Below are positions 50,309 to 60,772 of a DNA stretch of 64,000 nt, piece after piece; the first letter of the stretch is position 1, and every line of letters begins with the position of its first letter. The notes beneath the pieces were generated by a model. That model searched no databases. It had not been told where the DNA came from and saw only the letters and a list, made by a program, of their open reading frames with translations. The translations under genes were made by a program, and so were the position numbers. This DNA is from Rhodanobacter humi (lineage in GTDB: Bacteria > Pseudomonadota > Gammaproteobacteria > Xanthomonadales > Rhodanobacteraceae), in the NCBI RefSeq assembly GCF_041107455.1, contig NZ_JBGBPY010000001.1, forward strand, positions 3,286,001-3,350,000, read 5' to 3'.

Positions 50309-50658
50309 GCACCGGCCTGCTGATCCAGTACATCGTGCTCGGCCTGATCGTGGTGGCCAGCGTGCTGGTGCTGATTCGCAAGCTGGCGCCGCAGCTCAGC
50401 AACCGCTGGCTGGCGGCGTGGTCGATCCGGCTGGCGCGACGCGATTCGCGCTTCTCGAAGGCGCTAGCCCGTCGCCTGCAGCCGAAGCAGGCCACCGGCA
50501 ACTGCGCCGACGGCTGCTCCACCTGCGGCGCCTGCGGGCCGAAGAAGCCGGCTGCGGCTGCGCCAGCGCCCATCGCATCGCGCGGCCCGGGCGCTTCCGG
50601 CCAAGCCCGCATGGCGGTGGAGCCGCTGCCGTTGCACTTTCGCCCGCGCGCCCGTTAA
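50305..50658 (+). CDS. Small membrane protein with Cys cluster, FeoC position
   Basis: 117 residues. One N-terminal helix (LIQYIVLGLIVVASVLVLIR) is followed by an Arg-rich cytosolic part and CADGCSTCGACG, a four-Cys motif that could bind an Fe-S cluster or iron. It overlaps feoB by 4 nt. Proteins of this position in xanthomonads are unrelated to FeoC in sequence but may have a like role; I recall a DUF6587 label for them but cannot confirm. The stop is followed by the convergent carboxyltransferase gene. Confidence 0.75.
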   Translation: MSTGLLIQYIVLGLIVVASVLVLIRKLAPQLSNRWLAAWSIRLARRDSRFSKALARRLQPKQATGNCADGCSTCGACGPKKPAAAAPAPIASRGPGASGQARMAVEPLPLHFRPRAR

Positions 50659-50716
50659 ACGGAACGGCGATGCCACCACGTGACAGGGTGGACGGCGCCG
50701 CACCGTGGGCGCCGGG

Positions 50717-52324
50717 TCACATGCGGAACACACCGTAGCGCTGCGGCTCGATCGGCGCATTCATCGAGGCGGAAATCGCCAGCCCCAGCACGCGCCGGGT
50801 GTCCGCCGGGTCGATGATGCCGTCGTCCCATAGCCGCGCGCTGGCATAGTACGGGTGGCCCTGGCGCTCGTACTGTTCGCGGGTCGGCGCCTTGAAGGCA
50901 TCCTCTTCTTCCGCGCTCCACGTCTTGTCGGCGGCCTCGATGCCGTCGCGCTTCACCGTCGCCAGTACCGATGCGGCCTGTTCGCCGCCCATCACGCTGA
51001 TGCGCGCGTTCGGCCACATCCACAGGAAGCGGGCGCCGTAGGCGCGGCCGCACATCGCGTAGTTGCCGGCGCCGAAGCTGCCGCCGATCACCACGGTGAA
51101 CTTCGGTACGTGCGAGCAGGCCACCGCGGTGACCATCTTCGCGCCGTCCTTGGCGATGCCGGCCTGCTCATATTTCTTGCCGACCATGAAGCCGGTGATG
51201 TTCTGCAGGAACACCAGCGGCACGTTGCGTTGGTTGCACAGCTCGATGAAGTGCGCGCCCTTGAGCGCGCTCTCGGCGAACAGGATGCCGTTGTTCGCGA
51301 CGATGCCCACCGGGTAGCCGTGGATGTGCGCGAAGCCGGTGACCAGGGTCTTGCCGTAGCGCGCCTTGAATTCGTGGAACTCGGAGCCGTCGACGAGGCG
51401 CGCGATCACTTCGCGGATGTCGAACGGGCGGCGGGTGTCCTCGGGGATCACGCCGTAGAGTTCCTCGGCGGAATATTTCGGTTCCGCCGGTTCGGCCAGC
51501 GCGAGCGGCATGGCCTTGGTCCGGTTGAGATGGCCAATGATGTCGCGCGCGATCGACAACGCATGCGCGTCATTCTCGGCGTAGTGGTCGGCCACGCCGG
51601 AGATCGAGGTATGCACATCCGCACCGCCCAGCGTCTCGGCGTCCACCACTTCGCCGGTCGCCGCCTTCACCAGCGGCGGACCGCCCAGGAAGATCGTGCC
51701 CTGCTCGCGCACGATGATCGTCTCGTCGCTCATCGCCGGCACATAGGCGCCGCCGGCGGTGCACGAGCCCATCACTACCGCGATCTGCGGGATGTTCAGC
51801 GACGACATCCGCGCCTGGTTGTAGAAGATGCGGCCGAAGTGTTCCTTGTCGGGAAACACCTCGTCCTGCAGCGGCAGAAAGGCGCCGCCGGAATCGACCA
51901 GGTAGACGCAGGGCAGGCGATTCTCCAGTGCCACTTCCTGCGCACGCAGGTGCTTCTTCACCGTCATCGGGAAATAGGTGCCGCCCTTCACCGTGGCGTC
52001 GTTGGCGACCACCACCACCTCGATGCCGTTGACGCGGCCGATGCCGGTGATCAGGCCGGCGGCGGGCGCTGCGTCGTCGTACATGCCGTGCGCGGCCAGC
52101 GGCGACAGTTCCAGGAACGGCGAGCCGGGGTCGAGCAGGGCGCGGATGCGCTCGCGCGGCAGCAGCTTGCCGCGCGCGACGTGTTTCTCGCGTGCCTTCG
52201 CGCCGCCGCCTTCGGCCGTGCGCGCGAGTTCCCGGCGCAGCTCGTCGGTGAGCGTGCGCAGGCGCGCGCTGCTGGCCTGGAACTCGGCGGAGCGGGGATC
52301 GATCTGCGAGACAATGACACTCAT
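50717..52324 (-). CDS. liuB: Acyl-CoA carboxylase carboxyltransferase subunit (methylcrotonyl-CoA type)
   Basis: 535 residues, the MccB length. [55 protein letters not shown], the oxyanion [16 protein letters not shown], and the C-terminal [20 protein letters not shown] and [16 protein letters not shown] are hallmarks of methylcrotonyl-CoA carboxylase beta. The partner is the biotin subunit at 45212-47200. It reads in the same direction as liuC-liuD-mvaB but is separated from them by the feo operon of opposite direction, so it must have its own promoter or relied on an older contiguous operon. Confidence 0.93.
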   Translation of the reverse strand: MSVIVSQIDPRSAEFQASSARLRTLTDELRRELARTAEGGGAKAREKHVARGKLLPRERIRALLDPGSPFLELSPLAAHGMYDDAAPAAGLITGIGRVNGIEVVVVANDATVKGGTYFPMTVKKHLRAQEVALENRLPCVYLVDSGGAFLPLQDEVFPDKEHFGRIFYNQARMSSLNIPQIAVVMGSCTAGGAYVPAMSDETIIVREQGTIFLGGPPLVKAATGEVVDAETLGGADVHTSISGVADHYAENDAHALSIARDIIGHLNRTKAMPLALAEPAEPKYSAEELYGVIPEDTRRPFDIREVIARLVDGSEFHEFKARYGKTLVTGFAHIHGYPVGIVANNGILFAESALKGAHFIELCNQRNVPLVFLQNITGFMVGKKYEQAGIAKDGAKMVTAVACSHVPKFTVVIGGSFGAGNYAMCGRAYGARFLWMWPNARISVMGGEQAASVLATVKRDGIEAADKTWSAEEEDAFKAPTREQYERQGHPYYASARLWDDGIIDPADTRRVLGLAISASMNAPIEPQRYGVFRM

Positions 52325-52424
52325 GCGCGGCGGCCGTCGAGATGAAACCGTGGATGATACCGGCTGCGCCGTGCAGTGAAATCGCCAACCCCCAAAAGCG
52401 GGTCGGGACGGCCCTTTTTGAAGA

Positions 52425-52671
52425 GTGCGGCCATGGATGGCCGCCCGTTTGACTTTTGCGTTCAAGGACGAACGCACAAGATTGAGCCGTGCGGCCACGG
52501 ATGGCCGCACGTTTGATTCTCGCGTTCAAGGACGAGCGCACGAGATTGAGCCGTGCGGCCATGGATGGCCGCCCGTCTGATTTTCGCGTTCATGGACGAA
52601 CGCAGATGGTTGAACAGTGCAGCCAGGGTTGGCCGCCGGTTTGATTCCTGCGTTCAAGGACGAACGCACAG
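52425..52671. repeat. Tandem array, 3.9 copies of a 64-bp unit with two hairpins each
   Basis: Units at 52425-52488, 52489-52552, 52553-52616 and a partial 52617-52671. Each holds GCGGCCATGGATGGCCGC (with changes) and TGCGTTCAAGGACGAACGCA, two separate palindromes. Units differ by 6-14 bases, so the array is not new. No spacers of unique sequence, hence no CRISPR. It fills most of the 419-bp gap between liuB and the lipoprotein gene. Confidence 0.9.
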
Positions 52672-52691
52672 ATACAGTTGCAAATACGCCC

Positions 52692-52722
52692 AAAAAAACG
52701 GCCGCACAGGGCGGCCGTTTTT
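52692..52722 (-). terminator. Bidirectional rho-independent terminator
   Basis: AAAAACGGCCGC - ACAGG - GCGGCCGTTTTT: an 8-bp GC stem flanked by A and T runs on both sides. It lies 21 bp after the lipoprotein stop on the minus strand. Confidence 0.9.
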
Positions 52723-52743
52723 CCGAACGAAGCAGTAGCAGAA

Positions 52744-53133
52744 TCAGTGCTTCATCGCGTCCTTGGCCTTGCTGGCAGCGTCCTTTGCGGCGCCAGCGGC
52801 GTCCTTCGCGGCGTCGGCAGCCTTGCCGGCGGCGTCGGAGGCGTTGTCGGCAGCGCTCTTCATCTTGTCCATCGCGTTGGCGGCGGTGCCGGCGGCGGCC
52901 GGAGCGGCGGCGGTGGAAGCCGGAGCAGCAGCGGTGGAGGCCGGGGCAGCAGCCGGAGCGGCAGCGGTGGCGGCCGGGGCAGCCTGCTCGGCAGCCTTCT
53001 GCGCCTGGTCGGCAGACTGCTGCGCCTGGTCAGCAGACTGCTGGGCGTTCTGCGCGGAATCCTGCGCGCCGTTGCTGCAAGCCGCCAGCAGCGCGACGAG
53101 CGCGGAGGCGAGTAGGGTACGCGTAAACTTCAT
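52744..53133 (-). CDS. Ala-rich lipoprotein of unknown function
   Basis: 129 residues from ATG 53133 (AAAGGAGATC upstream, a very strong site). The lipobox LLAAC gives a mature N-terminal Cys near residue 19. After it comes a Gln/Ser/Ala repeat (SADQAQQSADQAQKAAEQAA), an Ala/Pro/Thr linker with twofold APASTAA, and a C-terminal amphipathic helix of AxxAA/AKDAA type. The composition recalls Lpp- or LEA-like helical proteins. No conserved domain can be recognised. Own promoter and terminator make it a monocistronic gene, and the strong ribosome site suggests high expression. Confidence 0.8.
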   Translation of the reverse strand: MKFTRTLLASALVALLAACSNGAQDSAQNAQQSADQAQQSADQAQKAAEQAAPAATAAAPAAAPASTAAAPASTAAAPAAAGTAANAMDKMKSAADNASDAAGKAADAAKDAAGAAKDAASKAKDAMKH

Positions 53134-53297
53134 GGTGGATCTCCTTTGCCGTGGAATGCCGAATGGCCGTTTATTAATAGCGCTTTCCCGCGTCCTGCGC
53201 CATAACTTTCGGAGCGTCGCTTCAGACTCCGTTGAAAGCCGGTTCAACGCGCTTTCAGCGAAAGAGTATCGGAACGCCGTCGTTACGGCTCCGTGAT

Positions 53298-54482
53298 TCA
53301 GGCTAGGCATTCCACCGCGATCGCCGTGGCCTCGCCACCGCCGATGCACAGGCTGGCGATGCCGCGCTTGAGGCCGCGGGTTTTCAGGGCGTTGAGCAGG
53401 GTCACCACCAGGCGCGCACCGCTGGCGCCGATCGGGTGGCCGAGGGCGCAGGCGCCGCCGTTGACGTTGAGCTTGTCGTGCGGAATGCCGAGTTCGCGCA
53501 TCGGCGCCATCGCCACCACGGCGAACGCTTCGTTGACCTCGAACAGGTCGACGTCGCTGATTTTCCAGCCGGTTTTTTCCAGCAGCTGCTGGATCGCGGC
53601 CACCGGGGCGGTGGTGAACCATTCCGGTTCCTGCGAGTGGGTGGCGTGGGCCACGATGCGGGCCAGCGGCTTGAGGCCGCGCGCCTTGGCGTCGTCGGCC
53701 GACAGCAGCACCACGGCGGCGGCGCCGTCGGAGATGCTGGACGAGCTGGCCGCGGTGATCGTGCCGTTGTCCTTGCGGAAGGCGGGCTTGAGCGAGGGGA
53801 TCTTGGCGATGTCGGAGCGGCCGGGCTGCTCGTCGGTATCCACCACCACGTCGCCCTTGCGGCCGGCCACGGTGACCGGAACGATCTCGCCGGCGAACGC
53901 GCCGGACTGCTGCGCGGCCAGGGCGCGTTTCACCGATTCCGTCGCGAACGCATCCTGCTCCTCGCGGCTGAAGTGGTACTTGTCGGCGCACAGCTCGCCG
54001 AACACGCCCATCGCCTTGCCGTCGTAGGGGTTGGTCAGGCCGTCCCAGGCCATGTGGTCGACCAGCTTGCCGTCGCCGTAGCGGATGCCGGTGCGGGCCT
54101 GCACCATGTGCGGCGCGTTGGTCATCGACTCCATGCCGCCGGCCACCACGATGGCCACCGAGCCGGCCTTGATGAGGTCGTGGCCCAGCATGATCGCCTT
54201 CATGCCCGAACCGCAGACCTTGTTGATCGTGGTGCAACCGGCGGCCGGCGGCAGTCCGGCCCCCAGCGAAGCCTGGCGGGCCGGCGCCTGGCCGAGGTTG
54301 GCCGGCAGCACGCAGCCCATGATGACCTCGCCAACATCGGCGGCGGCCACGCCGGACTGTTCCAGCGCGGCCTTGATCGCCGTGGCGCCCAGCTTCGGCG
54401 TGGGCACGCCGGTGAACTGGCCGAGGAAGGAGCCGATGGCGGTGCGCTTGGCACCGGCGATGACAACACTGACGTCGGACAT
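53298..54482 (-). CDS. Acetyl-CoA C-acetyltransferase (thiolase)
   Basis: 394 residues of the biosynthetic/degradative thiolase family. Nucleophile Cys in INKVCGSGMKA near residue 90, His in NGGACALGHPIGASGARL near residue 350, and the second Cys in ASLCIGGGEATA near residue 380. GAPPxx-type loop TTAPVAAIQQLLEK and EVNEAFAVVAMAPM also fit. It can split acetoacetyl-CoA, the end product of leucine and ketone breakdown, which fits the nearby liu genes. ATG 54482 is preceded by GGAGACC. The open frame extends far upstream but is a high-GC shadow of the protease gene. Confidence 0.94.
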   Translation of the reverse strand: MSDVSVVIAGAKRTAIGSFLGQFTGVPTPKLGATAIKAALEQSGVAAADVGEVIMGCVLPANLGQAPARQASLGAGLPPAAGCTTINKVCGSGMKAIMLGHDLIKAGSVAIVVAGGMESMTNAPHMVQARTGIRYGDGKLVDHMAWDGLTNPYDGKAMGVFGELCADKYHFSREEQDAFATESVKRALAAQQSGAFAGEIVPVTVAGRKGDVVVDTDEQPGRSDIAKIPSLKPAFRKDNGTITAASSSSISDGAAAVVLLSADDAKARGLKPLARIVAHATHSQEPEWFTTAPVAAIQQLLEKTGWKISDVDLFEVNEAFAVVAMAPMRELGIPHDKLNVNGGACALGHPIGASGARLVVTLLNALKTRGLKRGIASLCIGGGEATAIAVECLA

Positions 54483-54719
54483 GGGGGTCTCCGCAAACAC
54501 GAATGGCGCGTGGCGCCGGGGAAGCAACCTGCCGATTATCGCAGCCGATGGCGCAGTGCGGCAAACCGGCTGGCGGCATGCGCACGGGATTCGCAATCGC
54601 CTCTGGCCGGGTCGGCGTTGTGCCACACTCCGCTTCCACCGGAGCCATGCCGACAGGCGTTGCCGAGGCCGTGGCTCTTTCGAGGTGGCGGGCGTCGTCC
54701 AGGGAGCAGGGGAGAGGTC

Positions 54720-57524
54720 ATGAATTCGCAAGGGGATTGGGCCGCGTGCGGCCTGCGTTGTTGCCAACTGGCGATTGCCGTCAGCATGGCCCTGAGCCTG
54801 GCGGCCTGCGGTGGTGGTGGGGGCGGCGGCAACGTCAAGCCGACACCTGCGGCACCGGCACCAGCACCGGCCCCAGCACCAGCCCCAGCACCAGCACCAG
54901 CACCAGCCCCGCCGCCGCTGGACGCGCAGCTGTCGATCACCAACACCTACGCCGCCCACAACGCGGGCTACACCGGCGCGGGCGTGACCATCGGCGTGGT
55001 GGACAGCGGCATCATGCACTCCAATCCGACCGTGTCTGGTCGGGTTGCGCAACCCGAACTGATCTACGTCGATCCGACGAAGAACAATACCAGCGTGGAC
55101 GCCGTGGACAGCCACGGCACCTGGGTCGCGGGAATCGCCGCAGGCACGTCGTTCGCCAAGTTTCCGGGTGGTATCGCGCCCGGTGCCAGCCTGGTTTCGG
55201 CGCGCATCATCAATGACACGCCGCCGCCGGACGACGGCACCGGCAACGGAAATCCGGTGACTGCAACCGACGCGAACTTTTTCGCGCAGACGCTCAACCC
55301 GGCACTGATGCAGGCCGGCGTGAAAATCCAGAACAACTCCTGGGGCGGTATCTACTGGGATACCACCAACGCCTCGATCAACACGGCGTTCGGCCAGGCC
55401 TACCAGCCGTTCGTGCAGCAGGGCGGACTGGTGGTATTCGCGGCAGGCAACAGCTCGCAAAGCGATCCCAGCGACATCGCCAGCCTGCCTACCGTGGCAC
55501 CGGGCTTGGGCCTGGACAAGGGCTGGTTGGTGGCGGTGGCGGTGAACAGCAACAGCCCCACCCAACTGGCGAGTTATTCCAACGCCTGCGGCCGTGCGAT
55601 GAACTACTGCCTCGCCGCGCCCGGCGACGTGATCGTGCTGGACAAGGACACCATTTCCAGTACCACCAGTCCCACCTACTGGCAGGTCAGCGGCACCTCG
55701 TTTGCCGCACCGATGGTGTCCGGCGCGGCGGCCTTGGTGTGGCAGGCTTACCCGTACTTCAGCAACGATCTCGTGCGGCAGACCCTGCTCGGTACCGCCG
55801 ATCCGCTGGGTGGTTCGCAGCCCAACCCCACCTTCGGCTACGGCGAGCTGGACGTGGGCCGCGCGGTGAACGGGCCGATGCAATTCAACTGGGGCGACGT
55901 CACCGTCAGCTTCAGCGGCAGCTCGAGCTGGAACAACCCGATTTCCGGCGCGGGCGGCCTGATCAAGCAGGGTACGGGCACGCTCAACCTCACCCAGCCG
56001 TCCAGCTACACCGGCCTCACCCAGGTGCAGGCCGGCACCTTGAGCGCGAAGTCGCTGGCGGGTGCCGTCACGGTGGCCAGCGGCGGCACGCTGGCGGTTG
56101 GCAGCAGCAACCTCGCGGTTGGCGGCAACTACACGCAAGCCGCCGGCGGCATCTTGGCGGTATCGCTGGGCTCGGCGTTGAACGTGGCCGGCACGGCCTC
56201 GATCGCCGGCAACCTGCTGGTGACCGGCACCAATGCGGGCTACACGGTGAATGCGCACACCAATGTGCTCGTCACGCAGAAGGGTCTCACCGGCACTTTC
56301 GCCGCGCTGACGACGGCATCGAACGTGCTGCTCACCGCCTCGCTCAATTACGACACCATGTCGGCCTGGCTCAACGTGGGGCAGGTGTCGGTGACCGCGG
56401 TGCAGGGCACCAGTTACACCGCCGCCTCGTACGGTGCGGCGCAGCGCGTGGATGCGGCGTTCGGCCAACTCAACACGCAATTGGGCACCGCCACCGCCTC
56501 GGGCACGCCGGTGGCCAGCGGCTTCGTCGCGGGCGCGGCCAGCCTGCAGCAGACCGCCACCCTGGCCAACCTGCAGCAGTCGCTGGAGAGCCTGTCCGGC
56601 CAGTTGCACGCGGCCAGTACCGCGATGACCTTCGAGGCAATCGACGCGGGCACGCGCGCGCTGTCCTCGCGCTTCGACCAGTTGCTCGATGCGCCGCAGC
56701 CGGGGGCATGGACACAGAATCTCGGTTACGAAGGCGGCATGTCGCGCAGCGGATACGGCAACGTGGACTACAACCTGTCCGGCGCGCTGGTCGGGCAGGA
56801 CTTCCGCGTGGATGGCAGCGGCGTGGCCGGTTTCGCGCTGAGCCAGAGTCGGAGCATGGGACTGCTGGACGCCAGCGCGGATCGCAGCTACAGCCACGCA
56901 GTGGAAGGCATGCTTTACGGCGGCGCGCTGCGCGGCAACTGGTACGCGATGGGGCGTCTGGGCGTGGGTTCCTACCGGGAAACCATGCGCCGCACCCTGC
57001 AACTGGGCAGCCAGTTCGGCGGCGTGGGCAGCGACAGTCGCGGCAGCTACGGCCTGGCCTACGGGGAGAGTGGTTACCGGTTGAACCTGGGCCACACCCG
57101 CGTGACGCCGTATGCGAGCCTGGAGTACGCGCAGATCCGCGACAGCGGCTTCGACGAACTGGGTGGCGACGGCTTCGGCCTGAAGTCCGGTGCGCTCACC
57201 ACCGCGCGCTGGCAGGCGGGCCTGGGCCTGCGTGCCAGCCGCGACTGGCAGCTGGCGCGCGGCGGCAGCCTCAGCCTGCAGGGGCGGCTGGCATGGCAGC
57301 AGTCCTTCGGCCTGCACGGCGAGGCGTTCGACGCCAGCTTCACCGGCATGAACCAGTGGGCGCCGCTGGGAGGTGTCGGCCTGTCGCGCTACGGCGGCGT
57401 GACCGGCGCCACGCTGGACTGGAGCATGAGCCCGCGCAGCAACCTGACGCTGGGCTACGACCGCTACTTCGGCCAGTACAACGAGGCGACGATGGCCACC
57501 TTGAACTACCGCTGGTCGTTCTGA
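54720..57524 (+). CDS. S8 serine protease autotransporter with lipobox
   Basis: 934 residues. An N-terminal signal with lipobox LSLAAC near residue 31, a Gly run, and a Pro/Ala repeat (PAPAPAPAPAPAPAP, residues about 40-62) precede the subtilisin domain: Asp95 in GVVDSGI, His132 in DSHGTWVAG and Ser327 in GTSFAAPMV. A beta-helical passenger part with autotransporter repeats (GAGGLIKQGTGTLNLTQPSS, YTGLTQVQAGTLS) lies at about 400-560, and the last 270 residues form the outer-membrane barrel ending in NYRWSF. This is an NalP/SphB1-like architecture, exposed on or released from the surface. ATG 54720 follows GGGGAGAGG. Confidence 0.92.
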   Translation: MNSQGDWAACGLRCCQLAIAVSMALSLAACGGGGGGGNVKPTPAAPAPAPAPAPAPAPAPAPAPPPLDAQLSITNTYAAHNAGYTGAGVTIGVVDSGIMHSNPTVSGRVAQPELIYVDPTKNNTSVDAVDSHGTWVAGIAAGTSFAKFPGGIAPGASLVSARIINDTPPPDDGTGNGNPVTATDANFFAQTLNPALMQAGVKIQNNSWGGIYWDTTNASINTAFGQAYQPFVQQGGLVVFAAGNSSQSDPSDIASLPTVAPGLGLDKGWLVAVAVNSNSPTQLASYSNACGRAMNYCLAAPGDVIVLDKDTISSTTSPTYWQVSGTSFAAPMVSGAAALVWQAYPYFSNDLVRQTLLGTADPLGGSQPNPTFGYGELDVGRAVNGPMQFNWGDVTVSFSGSSSWNNPISGAGGLIKQGTGTLNLTQPSSYTGLTQVQAGTLSAKSLAGAVTVASGGTLAVGSSNLAVGGNYTQAAGGILAVSLGSALNVAGTASIAGNLLVTGTNAGYTVNAHTNVLVTQKGLTGTFAALTTASNVLLTASLNYDTMSAWLNVGQVSVTAVQGTSYTAASYGAAQRVDAAFGQLNTQLGTATASGTPVASGFVAGAASLQQTATLANLQQSLESLSGQLHAASTAMTFEAIDAGTRALSSRFDQLLDAPQPGAWTQNLGYEGGMSRSGYGNVDYNLSGALVGQDFRVDGSGVAGFALSQSRSMGLLDASADRSYSHAVEGMLYGGALRGNWYAMGRLGVGSYRETMRRTLQLGSQFGGVGSDSRGSYGLAYGESGYRLNLGHTRVTPYASLEYAQIRDSGFDELGGDGFGLKSGALTTARWQAGLGLRASRDWQLARGGSLSLQGRLAWQQSFGLHGEAFDASFTGMNQWAPLGGVGLSRYGGVTGATLDWSMSPRSNLTLGYDRYFGQYNEATMATLNYRWSF

Positions 57525-57589
57525 ACCGGTCCGGTGGCGATGCGATCGCGCATCGCCGCCGCGGCATCAGGGTTGGCGCAAGTGCGCGC

Positions 57590-58459
57590 TCAGTCGCGCG
57601 GGCCCCGCGTCATCCAGCCGGTGCCGCGATACGAATCCGCCACCACCGCGGCGCCCGCCGTGATCGCGCTGGACATCAGGAAGGCCGACCACGCACCGCT
57701 GTCATGCGGCTGCGCGAACAGCGGCGGCAACCAGACCAGCACGGTGATGACGCCCAGCATCGCCGCCTCCAGCGTGGCGGCCAGGCGCGGCCACAGCCCG
57801 AACAGGAGGCCGATGGCGGTTGCAAGGCTGCCCGCGCCGGTCAGGTACGCCCAGCCATGCCGCCAAGGCAGCCACGCCGGCACGAAGCCGGCCGTGATGT
57901 CGGCATAGAAGTAGTGCGAAAGGCCGATGGTCGGCAGCGCCAGCACGAACAGCAGCCGCGCATTGCGGATGCCGTTGCGGCCCGCGAGGAAGCGGCCATC
58001 CGGTTTCGCCAGCGTGGCGAACACCGTCCACGCGCCGGCGAGGATCACCGCGATTTCGCCCGCGCCCAACCACACCGCCTCCATCGACGGCGCGTAGAGA
58101 ATGGCCGGGAATTTCAGCAGCACCATCCACAGCAGCGCGAACACCGACATCGTGCCGGCGGAAACCTTCGCGAGGCGAGGGAGCAGGATGCCGATACCGG
58201 TCGCCAGCTCGACCAGCGCCGTGAGGTAGATGAAGAAGCCTTGCGCAGGCAAATGTGCAATCGGAATGCGCTGCCAGACGCCGGCGAAATCACCGAACAC
58301 CAAGCCACGCAAGCCCAGCGCGATCATCACCAGCGCAAGCAGCATTCGGCCAGGGCCGATACCGCGCGCGGTGGAATCGTTCGCACCGACGACGAGGCAG
58401 GCTGCCAGCCATGCGGGCACCCCTGCGCGCCTGTCGTTCACCACGATTGCTGCAGTCAT
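57590..58459 (-). CDS. DoxX-like inner-membrane protein
   Basis: 289 residues from ATG 58459 (AAGAGGGTGG upstream). About eight hydrophobic helices, among them GRMLLALVMIALGLRGLVFG, FFIYLTALVELATGIGILLP, VFALLWMVLLKFPAIL and LFVLALPTIGLSHYFYADIT. The two-fold layout of G(L/I)xxL(V/F)P segments resembles DoxX/DoxD family proteins. No enzyme or transport role can be given. It reads alone, convergent with the protease gene. Confidence 0.75.
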   Translation of the reverse strand: MTAAIVVNDRRAGVPAWLAACLVVGANDSTARGIGPGRMLLALVMIALGLRGLVFGDFAGVWQRIPIAHLPAQGFFIYLTALVELATGIGILLPRLAKVSAGTMSVFALLWMVLLKFPAILYAPSMEAVWLGAGEIAVILAGAWTVFATLAKPDGRFLAGRNGIRNARLLFVLALPTIGLSHYFYADITAGFVPAWLPWRHGWAYLTGAGSLATAIGLLFGLWPRLAATLEAAMLGVITVLVWLPPLFAQPHDSGAWSAFLMSSAITAGAAVVADSYRGTGWMTRGPRD

Positions 58460-58549
58460 CACCCACCCTCTTGCGGAGCTGCATGAGCACAGGGCGTCGA
58501 GCGTAATCAGGGTGGTCTGCCCGGGCAACGACCACTTTGGGTGGAAATT

Positions 58550-59361
58550 TCAGACCAATTCGACCTGCACGCCGGCGTTGCGCAGCGCCTCGACGGTCTC
58601 GGCGGGTGCGCTGCTGTCGCTGATCACCTTGTGCAGCTGGCGCACCGGCGCGATCACCGACAGGCTGCGCTGGCCCAGCTTGCTGGAATCCAGCACGGCG
58701 ACGGTCTGCCGCGCCACGCGGATCATCAGCGCGTTGAGCGCGGATTCCAGCGGGTCGGGCGTGGTCACGCCCACCTCGGGGTCGAGGCCGTCCACGCCGA
58801 GGAACAGCCGGTCGGCAGACAGCTTGGCCAACGCGTGCTCCGCGTCGGGGCCGACCAGCGAATAGGAGGTCTGGCGCAGCAGGCCGCCCAGCATCATCAC
58901 GCGGACGTGCGGCAGGCCGGACAGCTCCAGCGCGATGTTCAGCGCGTTGGTGATCACGGTGAGCGACTCGAACTTGCGCTGGCGGATCTGCCGCGCGATC
59001 TCCACGGTGGTGGAACCGGAGTCGAGGATGATCGTCTCGCCGTCGCGGATCATCGCCGCCGCCGCCTGGCCGATGCGCAGCTTCTGCGCCTGGTGGCGGG
59101 TTTCCTTGATGTTGAGCGGGATGTCGCTGCTGACCGGGATCACCGGCAGCGCGCCGCCGTGCGAGCGCACGATGGCCGAGGCATTTGCCAGTGCTTCGAG
59201 GTCGGCGCGGATGGTCACGGCCGAGGTGGCGAACTTGTTCGCCAGCTCCTCCACCGTGGCGCGGCCGTGTTCCTCCACGTGCTCCACGATCAGGCGACGG
59301 CGTTCGCCGAGCAGCAGGCGATGGCGGGGTGGGGCGGTGGGCTTGGCAGCTGGGAGTTTGC

Positions 59362-59365
<4 letters not shown>
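58550..59365 (-). CDS. DeoR/GlpR-family repressor, AgaR-like
   Basis: 271 residues. The N-terminal HTH (RRRLIVEHVEEHGRATVEELANKF, SAVTIRADLEALA) is followed by the sugar-phosphate-sensing domain with DGETIILDSGSTTVEIARQI and TVITNALNIALEL. It is the last gene of a minus-strand pair, overlapping the amidohydrolase stop by 4 nt. The adjacent aldolase, SIS and kinase genes and TTTCGTTTTGTTTC-like sites near 61757-61775 suggest control of an amino-sugar or hexose-phosphate cluster. Confidence 0.9.
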
Positions 59366-60579
<1,214 letters not shown>

Positions 60580-60656
60580 GGTGCAACTACCTGATTCGCT
60601 TCTTGCGCCGGACAAACTACACCGCGGCAGGCGCCATGTGCGGCGGGAGTCAACAC

Positions 60657-60745
60657 CCGTCATTCCTGCGAAGGCAGGAATCCCGTAACTTTGCTTCGAG
60701 CGACCCGCGAAAGGCGCTGGATCCCGGCTTTCGCCGGGATGACGA
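60657..60745. repeat. GTCATTCC...GGGATGAC dispersed repeat
   Basis: CCGTCATTCCTGCGAAGGCA and the related end GGCTTTCGCCGGGATGACG frame about 85 bp. Such paired hairpins occur in very many proteobacterial genomes. It lies between the aldolase and amidohydrolase genes (minus strand), which makes a single long transcript less certain. Nothing else was seen in 60580-60772. Confidence 0.75.
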
Positions 60746-60772
60746 GTGGTGGGGCGGTGAAGGCCGCAAGCC

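Noticed and set aside
52425-52671. CRISPR array
   Set aside because: The units abut directly and diverge throughout; there are no unique spacers and no cas genes.
53298-57317. A 1339-codon open frame on the minus strand running through the protease gene into the thiolase
   Set aside because: The upstream 940 codons are antisense to the autotransporter, rich in Arg/His/Ala/Gly without domain features; only the last 395 codons from ATG 54482 are thiolase. Typical for high-GC DNA.
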